Shown here one piece after another: positions 21,418-24,689 of a stretch of 24,689 nt of DNA. The number at the start of each line of letters is the position of its first letter. Within the stretch, counting starts at the first letter, position 1. The position numbers and the translations under genes are program-made. The notes beneath the pieces are model-generated. The model saw only the letters and a list, made by a program, of their open reading frames with translations. It was not told the origin of the DNA and made no database searches. The stretch is from an uncultured Muribaculaceae bacterium. Its GTDB lineage: Bacteria > Bacteroidota > Bacteroidia > Bacteroidales > Muribaculaceae. The stretch covers positions 1 to 24,689 of the forward strand of contig CAJTMM010000033.1 in the NCBI GenBank assembly GCA_910577465.1, given 5' to 3'.

Positions 21418-21562
21418 ATAAATTTGGTATTACCGAGCGGGAGTATTTAAGGCGTAGCCAAAAATACGTATAAGTGAGAGCAGTGCCAAATTTATTTGAG
21501 CAATGCCGAACGCAAGTATTTAAGGCGAAGCCAAAAATACGGATAAATTTGGTATTACCGGG
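21387..21562. repeat. Tandem 73-bp repeats, two full units and a partial third
   Basis: Unit 1 spans 21387-21459 and unit 2 spans 21460-21532, both opening with AAAAATACGTATAAG and ending with AAGGCG(T/A)AGCC. Unit 3 starts at 21533 (AAAAATACGGATAA), then joins the ATTTGGTATTACCG segment directly and ends at about 21562, having lost the middle. Unit 1 has an internal perfect inverted repeat GTAATACCAAAT/ATTTGGTATTAC around AA; unit 2 keeps only a degenerate version. Each full unit carries a leftward promoter-like pair of boxes. Confidence 0.85.
21459..21489 (-). promoter_or_regulatory. Promoter P2, second copy in repeat unit 2
   Basis: Minus strand TTG (21489-21487), 20 bp, TATTTTTG (21466-21459), in the same place within its repeat as P1. 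It points at the same gene and would add a transcript longer by one repeat unit. Confidence 0.5.
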
Positions 21563-21595
21563 CCCCGCCATTAGCCGCGACAAAACTAAAAAACC

Positions 21596-21679
21596 GGAAA
21601 AGTGTATTTTTATATCCGTATTTTCATAGGAAAAGTGTATTTTTTCATACGAAAATCAATAGGAAAAGTGTGATAATCC
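21596..21679. repeat. Three direct copies of GGAAAAGTGT at 33-bp spacing
   Basis: GGAAAAGTGTATTTT begins at 21596 and 21629, and a shorter GGAAAAGTGTGATAATCC begins at 21662, each exactly 33 bp apart. Between them TATCCGTATTTTCATA and TCATACGAAAATCAATA differ, so only the first part is conserved. TATCCGTATTTT is the inverse of AAAATACGGATA in the neighbouring 73-bp array. The sequence from 21680 to 21831 shows no gene or strong hairpin. Confidence 0.75.
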
Positions 21680-21831
21680 ACCCAAAGCGGTCAAAACACC
21701 AAACACCGTCATATAAGGAAACCGACTGGGCAATACTCCCCGGAACCGCCACCCTTTCACCCCGCCACCGTGAACGTTCCCACCTCCTGAAACGTTATTC
21801 CATAAACAACAAACCCCTAAAACTTAATCCT

Positions 21832-21999
21832 ATGTTTGAAGACCTCAAGGACAAAGCCGCTGGGCTCATGGAAAACGAAAACGTAAAGGAAGTAGTCGAA
21901 AAGGCTACCGAGTTTATAAGCACCGACAAGGGTAAGGAAATTATCGAGACGGTGAAAGAGAAAGCCGAAGAATTCATCAAAGACAAATTCGGCAAGTAA
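21832..21999 (+). CDS. Small helical protein, Rv0909/MT0933-type antitoxin-like
   Basis: A 55-residue protein, MFEDLKDKAAGLMENENVKE then EVVEKATEFISTDKGKEIIETVKEKAEEFIKDKFGK. It is highly charged and forms long amphipathic helices with hydrophobic positions every three or four residues. The repeated DKAxxxxxxxxVKEVVEKA and DKGKEIIETVKEKA halves suggest an internal duplication. Such small proteins are often annotated as MT0933-like antitoxins or stress-related proteins; no toxin gene adjoins it, so that label is doubtful. The ATG at 21832 is preceded by an A-rich stretch rather than a Shine-Dalgarno. An ATG is unlikely further upstream because the frame there crosses non-coding repeats. Confidence 0.65.
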   Translation: MFEDLKDKAAGLMENENVKEVVEKATEFISTDKGKEIIETVKEKAEEFIKDKFGK

Positions 22000-22035
22000 T
22001 CACAACTTAACTACACGCGCCACACCGGCAACTAA

Positions 22036-22069
22036 GGCGGTGCACTGCACAACCATGCGGAGCACCGCC
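22036..22069. terminator. Hairpin after the small helical protein gene
   Basis: Perfect 8-bp stem GGCGGTGC (22036-22043) / GCACCGCC (22062-22069) with an 18-nt loop, 37 bp past the stop codon. No T-tract follows on either strand, so it may be a processing or partly effective termination element rather than a true intrinsic terminator. Confidence 0.4.
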
Positions 22070-22141
22070 ATTAAGCGCATCCACCGCCCCTCCGTTACCG
22101 CAACACTTGAGCAATACTGCTTAAAACTCAATTATTTTCGT

Positions 22142-22149
22142 TACTTTTG
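22142..22149 (+). promoter_or_regulatory. -7 box of the antitoxin gene
   Basis: TACTTTTG matches TAnnTTTG 40 bp before the start codon. No good TTG at the -33 distance was found. Confidence 0.5.
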
Positions 22150-22189
22150 CATCAGTAGTTTTTCAAGACACAATACAGGAGATATAGCC

Positions 22190-22402
22190 ATGACTCAACT
22201 GACCATCAACATCGAAGACAAATCTATTCTTCCACACCTCAAGAAGATACTCAATGCCATTGACGGCATTTCTATCGCCAAACCGGAGAAGAAGAAACGG
22301 AAAAAGAGCGGAATTGAAGAATCCTACGACGACATCCGTGCCGGACGAATCACCCATTGTAAGAATGTAGACGATATGTTCCAACAAATTTTAGGAATAT
22401 GA
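22190..22402 (+). CDS. Type II toxin-antitoxin antitoxin, orphaned
   Basis: A 70-residue protein starting MTQLTINIEDKSILPHLKKILNAIDGISI, a short beta strand then helix as in ribbon-type or DUF2683-like antitoxins, a lysine-rich linker (KPEKKKRKKSG, 32-42) and the toxin-neutralising-like tail YDDIRAGRITHCKNVDDMFQQIL. The ATG at 22190 follows a promoter box and GGAGATATAGCC; an earlier in-frame ATG at 22040 would place the promoter inside the gene. Its stop is ATGA, overlapping the start of a broken RelE-like frame, the classic antitoxin-toxin coupling. The toxin is nearly all lost, so this antitoxin is probably a leftover; it may still bind its own promoter. Confidence 0.72.
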   Translation: MTQLTINIEDKSILPHLKKILNAIDGISIAKPEKKKRKKSGIEESYDDIRAGRITHCKNVDDMFQQILGI

Positions 22403-22433
22403 GCTATAACCTTTCGTATTCCAACAGATTCAC
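22399..22433 (+). pseudogene. Truncated RelE/ParE-type toxin start
   Basis: The ATG overlaps the antitoxin stop in ATGA (22399-22402), then reads MSYNLSYSNRFT, resembling the opening of RelE/ParE-family mRNA-interferase toxins (MSYNxxYSxRF followed by a basic helix). After about 12 codons the resemblance ends: the sequence becomes the 3' end of purN on the other strand, and the frame drifts to a stop at 22540-22542. The junction lies at about 22430, exactly at the purN stop. I infer a deletion that removed the rest of the toxin. Confidence 0.55.
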
Positions 22434-23041
22434 CACATCCCCTCCATCAGCTCCGCTATTACCCGCGGAAAGTACAGCTGCTCCAGCTCCTGCACCTTGC
22501 GTGCCACATCCTCCGGAGCGTCATCGCCACATATCTCGGTAGTGGCTTGAAACAATATCCTCCCCTCGTCATAACGCTCGCTCACCAGATGCACCGTTAT
22601 ACCCGTCTCCCTTTCGCCGGCGGCAACCACAGCCTCATGCACACGCATACCGTACATACCCTTACCCCCATACTTAGGCAGCAACGACGGATGTATATTC
22701 ACCATCCTTCCATCATAGCGCGTTATCAGATACGGCGGCACCATCAGCAGAAACCCCGCCAGGACCACCACATCTATCCCGTAACTATCCATCATACCCC
22801 CCACAAAATCCTCATCCTTAAGCTCCGCGGAAGTCACCACCTCAGTAGCCACCCCCAATGCACCGGCACGGCGCAGCACCTGAGCATCCGGCTTATTGCT
22901 CACCACCAGAGCCACGCGCCCGCCACGGTCCTCCTCCGTATTGAACCACCGTATGATATTCTCGGCATTCGTTCCGGCACCCGATGCGAATATAGCTATC
23001 CTCTTCACCGCACCATACAGGTTACTTGCGCACAGGCTCAC
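22430..23041 (-). CDS. purN: Phosphoribosylglycinamide formyltransferase
   Basis: Transfers a formyl group from 10-formyltetrahydrofolate to glycinamide ribonucleotide, the third step of purine synthesis. The 203-residue protein shows the GART motifs: phosphate-binding ASGAGTNAENI (19-29), folate-binding and catalytic VNIHPSLLPKYGG with N115 and H117, and the DEGRIL motif with D158. The ATG at 23041 overlaps the upstream DUF1846 gene by 20 nt. An alternative GTG at 23008 (VKRIAIFASG), just after the upstream stop, would suit the usual family start, so the first 11 residues are uncertain. Either way the two genes are coupled. The 3' end abuts a toxin remnant; the last residues MEGMW are probably still native. 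Confidence 0.94.
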   Translation of the reverse strand: MSLCASNLYGAVKRIAIFASGAGTNAENIIRWFNTEEDRGGRVALVVSNKPDAQVLRRAGALGVATEVVTSAELKDEDFVGGMMDSYGIDVVVLAGFLLMVPPYLITRYDGRMVNIHPSLLPKYGGKGMYGMRVHEAVVAAGERETGITVHLVSERYDEGRILFQATTEICGDDAPEDVARKVQELEQLYFPRVIAELMEGMW

Positions 23042-24482
23042 ACGTCAGCCCCACGCCCAACTTCTTGAATATCTTGTGGTCCACCTCACCCAGCATTACC
23101 GTAGAGTGAGCCTGGCAGCCATTCAGTTCGGGCAACTTCTCCAAAGCCTTGCGGCAGTTCTCATCGCGGGTGCTCAGCACCGACAGAGCCACCAGCACCT
23201 CATCCGTATGCAGACGCGGATTGCGGCTCCGCAGGTAGTTCATCTTCGTAAACTGTATCGGTTCTATCATCTGCTGCGGTATCAGCTTTATGCTGTGGTC
23301 TATCCCCGCAAGATGCTTCAGAGTATTCAGAATCAGCGCCGCGCTCGGACCCAGCAGATCACCCGACTCCGCGGTGATGATTGTACCGTCCGACAGTTCT
23401 ATCGCCGAGCACGGCTTGCCGCTACGCTCCGCACGCTCCTTGGCTGGAGCCACCGAACGTCGGTACGACACATCTATCTTAGCCTGCTTCATCAGCAGCA
23501 CTATCTTATTCACCTCGCTATCCGACCCGTTGCCCAACGCCAATTGGTTCAGAGCCGTATAGTAGCGGCGTATGATTTCATTCTTCGAAGCCGCGCAGCA
23601 CACATCATCGTCACTGATGCAGAACCCCACCATATTCACACCCATATCCGTGGGCGACTTATACGGATTCTCGCCATAGATACTTTCAAACAGCGCATTA
23701 AGCACCGGAAATATCTCTATATCGCGGTTATAGTTTATTGCAGTCTTGCCGTAAGCCTCCAGGTGAAACGGGTCTATCATATTCACGTCATTCAGGTCAG
23801 CCGTCGCAGCCTCGTAAGCTATGTTCACCGGATGCTTCAGAGGAAGGCTCCACACCGGGAAAGTCTCAAACTTGGCATAACCCGCCTCTATGCCGCGCTT
23901 ATGCTCATTATACAGCTGACTCAGGCACACAGCCATCTTGCCGCTCCCCGGACCCGGAGCCGTCACTATAACAAGCGGACGCGTAGTCTCTATGTAATCA
24001 TTCTGACCGAAACCCTCATCCGAAGCTATAAGCCCCACATTATTAGGATAACCCTCTATAGTATAATGGTAATATGTCGTGATACCCATATTCTCCAGAC
24101 GGCGGCGGAACGCATCCGCACTCATCTGACCATTGTAATGAGTTATCACCACCGAGCCCACCATGAATCCGCGGTTCTGGAACTCGCCGCGCAGACGCAG
24201 CACATCCATATCATACGTTATACCCAGATCCTGACGCACCTTATTCTTCTCTATATCCAGCGCGCTTATCACTATCACTATCTCCGCATGATCCTGTAGC
24301 TGACTCAGCATGCGCAGCTTTATATCAGGCTCGAAGCCCGGCAGCACGCGGCTCGCGTGATGGTCGTCAAATAGTTTGCCACCAAGCTCCAGATAGAGCT
24401 TATTTCCGAACTGGACTATACGTTCCTTAATGTGTTCGGACTGAATTCTCAGGTACTTATCGTTGTCAAATCCGTATGTCAT
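23022..24482 (-). CDS. DUF1846 domain-containing protein
   Basis: A 486-residue cytosolic protein of the DUF1846 family, near its usual length of about 500. Characteristic parts: MTYGFDNDKYLRIQSEHIKERI at the start, the P-loop-like VTAPGPGSGKMAVCLSQLYNEH region (about 192-213), the MNYLRSRNPRLHTDEVLVAL segment in the last quarter and the TVMLGEVDHKIFKKLGV close. Crystal structures exist for related proteins, but the biochemical role is not settled as far as I know; the GPGSGK loop suggests nucleotide or phosphate binding. I chose the ATG at 24482 rather than the frame opening at 24596, because the promoter boxes at 24492-24522 lie between the two. purN follows with a 20-nt overlap. Confidence 0.92.
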   Translation of the reverse strand: MTYGFDNDKYLRIQSEHIKERIVQFGNKLYLELGGKLFDDHHASRVLPGFEPDIKLRMLSQLQDHAEIVIVISALDIEKNKVRQDLGITYDMDVLRLRGEFQNRGFMVGSVVITHYNGQMSADAFRRRLENMGITTYYHYTIEGYPNNVGLIASDEGFGQNDYIETTRPLVIVTAPGPGSGKMAVCLSQLYNEHKRGIEAGYAKFETFPVWSLPLKHPVNIAYEAATADLNDVNMIDPFHLEAYGKTAINYNRDIEIFPVLNALFESIYGENPYKSPTDMGVNMVGFCISDDDVCCAASKNEIIRRYYTALNQLALGNGSDSEVNKIVLLMKQAKIDVSYRRSVAPAKERAERSGKPCSAIELSDGTIITAESGDLLGPSAALILNTLKHLAGIDHSIKLIPQQMIEPIQFTKMNYLRSRNPRLHTDEVLVALSVLSTRDENCRKALEKLPELNGCQAHSTVMLGEVDHKIFKKLGVGLTCEPVRK

Positions 24483-24491
24483 AACGGAATG

Positions 24492-24522
24492 CAAAGTTAC
24501 CGATTTTATCCGAATCTCGCAA
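24492..24522 (-). promoter_or_regulatory. Near-leaderless promoter of the DUF1846-purN unit
   Basis: Minus strand TTG (24522-24520), 20 bp, TAACTTTG (24499-24492), an optimal match. The ATG begins at 24482, only 9 bp past the -7 box, so the mRNA would begin within a few bases of the start codon. Confidence 0.7.
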
Positions 24523-24600
24523 CTCCCGCACCCACCACACCCGCAAAAAAATTTCCCCACAAAAGTGCAAATTCGCACACATCCCCCCCTCTCCACCCCC

Positions 24601-24608
24601 TATCTTTG
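24601..24608 (+). promoter_or_regulatory. -7 box for a gene beyond the right edge
   Basis: TATCTTTG matches the consensus and points rightward, out of the window. The preceding C-rich stretch shows no TTG at the right distance. The A-rich leader TACAAATAAAAAAA follows. Confidence 0.45.
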
Positions 24609-24667
24609 CACCATCAAACATACAAATAAAAAAATACACCAACCCCGCCGGAGCGCGCATCCCGGGG

Positions 24668-24686
24668 CGAGGGCATCTTGCCCTCG
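24668..24686. repeat. Hairpin at right edge, possibly part of a dispersed repeat
   Basis: CGAGGGCA (24668-24675) / TGCCCTCG (24679-24686) forms a perfect 8-bp stem with loop TCT. The GC-rich flank CCCGGGGCGAGGGC contrasts with the A-rich sequence just before it. It is cut by the window end, so repeat status cannot be judged here. Confidence 0.4.
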
Positions 24687-24689
24687 TAT

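Noticed and set aside
21365..21583. Open 73-codon N-terminal extension of the 190-residue protein
   Set aside because: It lies in tandem repeats of 73 bp, not a multiple of three, so the repeats encode unrelated residues in each copy. A good promoter lies inside the extension, just before the chosen start.
21387..21679. CRISPR array
   Set aside because: The 73-bp units abut with no spacers, and the 33-bp set has only three partial copies with no uniform repeat length. No cas gene is present.
22040..22189. Longer start for the antitoxin gene
   Set aside because: The extra 50 codons would start inside a GC-rich hairpin and cross the -7 box at 22142-22149; the conserved-looking part begins at 22190.
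22896..24299. Plus-strand 467-codon frame
   Set aside because: It is the antisense shadow of purN and the DUF1846 gene, with biased His/Arg/Leu composition and no recognisable domain.
24483..24596. Cysteine-rich N-terminal extension of the DUF1846 protein
   Set aside because: The promoter boxes at 24492-24522 fall within it, and the family normally begins at the MTYGFDNDKYL motif.

Overview
The window looks like a chromosome segment of a gut-type Bacteroidales bacterium, probably near Muribaculaceae. Evidence: many start regions carry the Bacteroidetes promoter signature (TTG, about 19-21 bp, then TAnnTTTG); there are type IX-secreted BspA-like leucine-rich proteins; and several genes belong to families typical of Bacteroidetes (the DUF2795 small protein, a viroplasmin-type RNase H, a four-helix-bundle suffix protein). 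Family names come from reading the translations, not from a search.

Layout. 1-3250: mscL (+) converges on a leftward group aroK, a divergent alanine dehydrogenase-like gene and an RNase H gene, read from a good promoter at 3221-3250. 3310-5271: a small membrane protein and pckA, with a strong terminator at 3599-3631. 5609-6650: overlapping lrgA/lrgB. 6651-7277: a promoter, a roughly 320-nt leader with nested long-range stems, and a small XRE-type regulator. 7431-8294: cobalamin adenosyltransferase and the DUF2795 protein, closed by a textbook terminator. 8371-8667: the 27-codon head of a conjugation coupling protein, a mobile-element fossil. 8668-9861: an AAA ATPase with a DUF4143-type C-terminus.

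10063-17850 reads as one leftward accessory unit: a roughly 300-nt structured RNA ending in a terminator-like stem plus U7, then an unrecognised 167-residue protein, an 1800-residue BspA-like surface protein (LRR_5 repeats, two Ig-like domains, dockerin-like repeat, cohesin-like domain, T9SS tail), then a 459-residue companion with two cohesin-like domains, an Ig-like domain and a T9SS-like tail, then a terminator. I infer a surface adhesion system whose expression may be gated by the RNA leader.

18050-24689: a four-helix-bundle/zinc-ribbon protein; a putative HTH regulator meeting, stop codon on stop codon, a membrane-anchored protein kinase; a conserved hypothetical preceded by two 73-bp tandem repeats that each carry a complete promoter-like motif; a small helical protein; an antitoxin whose toxin has been cut to about 12 codons; and a purN/DUF1846 pair read from a near-leaderless promoter. 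The most interesting items are the two structured leaders, the promoter-bearing repeats and the broken toxin-antitoxin locus. No rRNA, tRNA, CRISPR array, integrase or intact insertion sequence was recognised.
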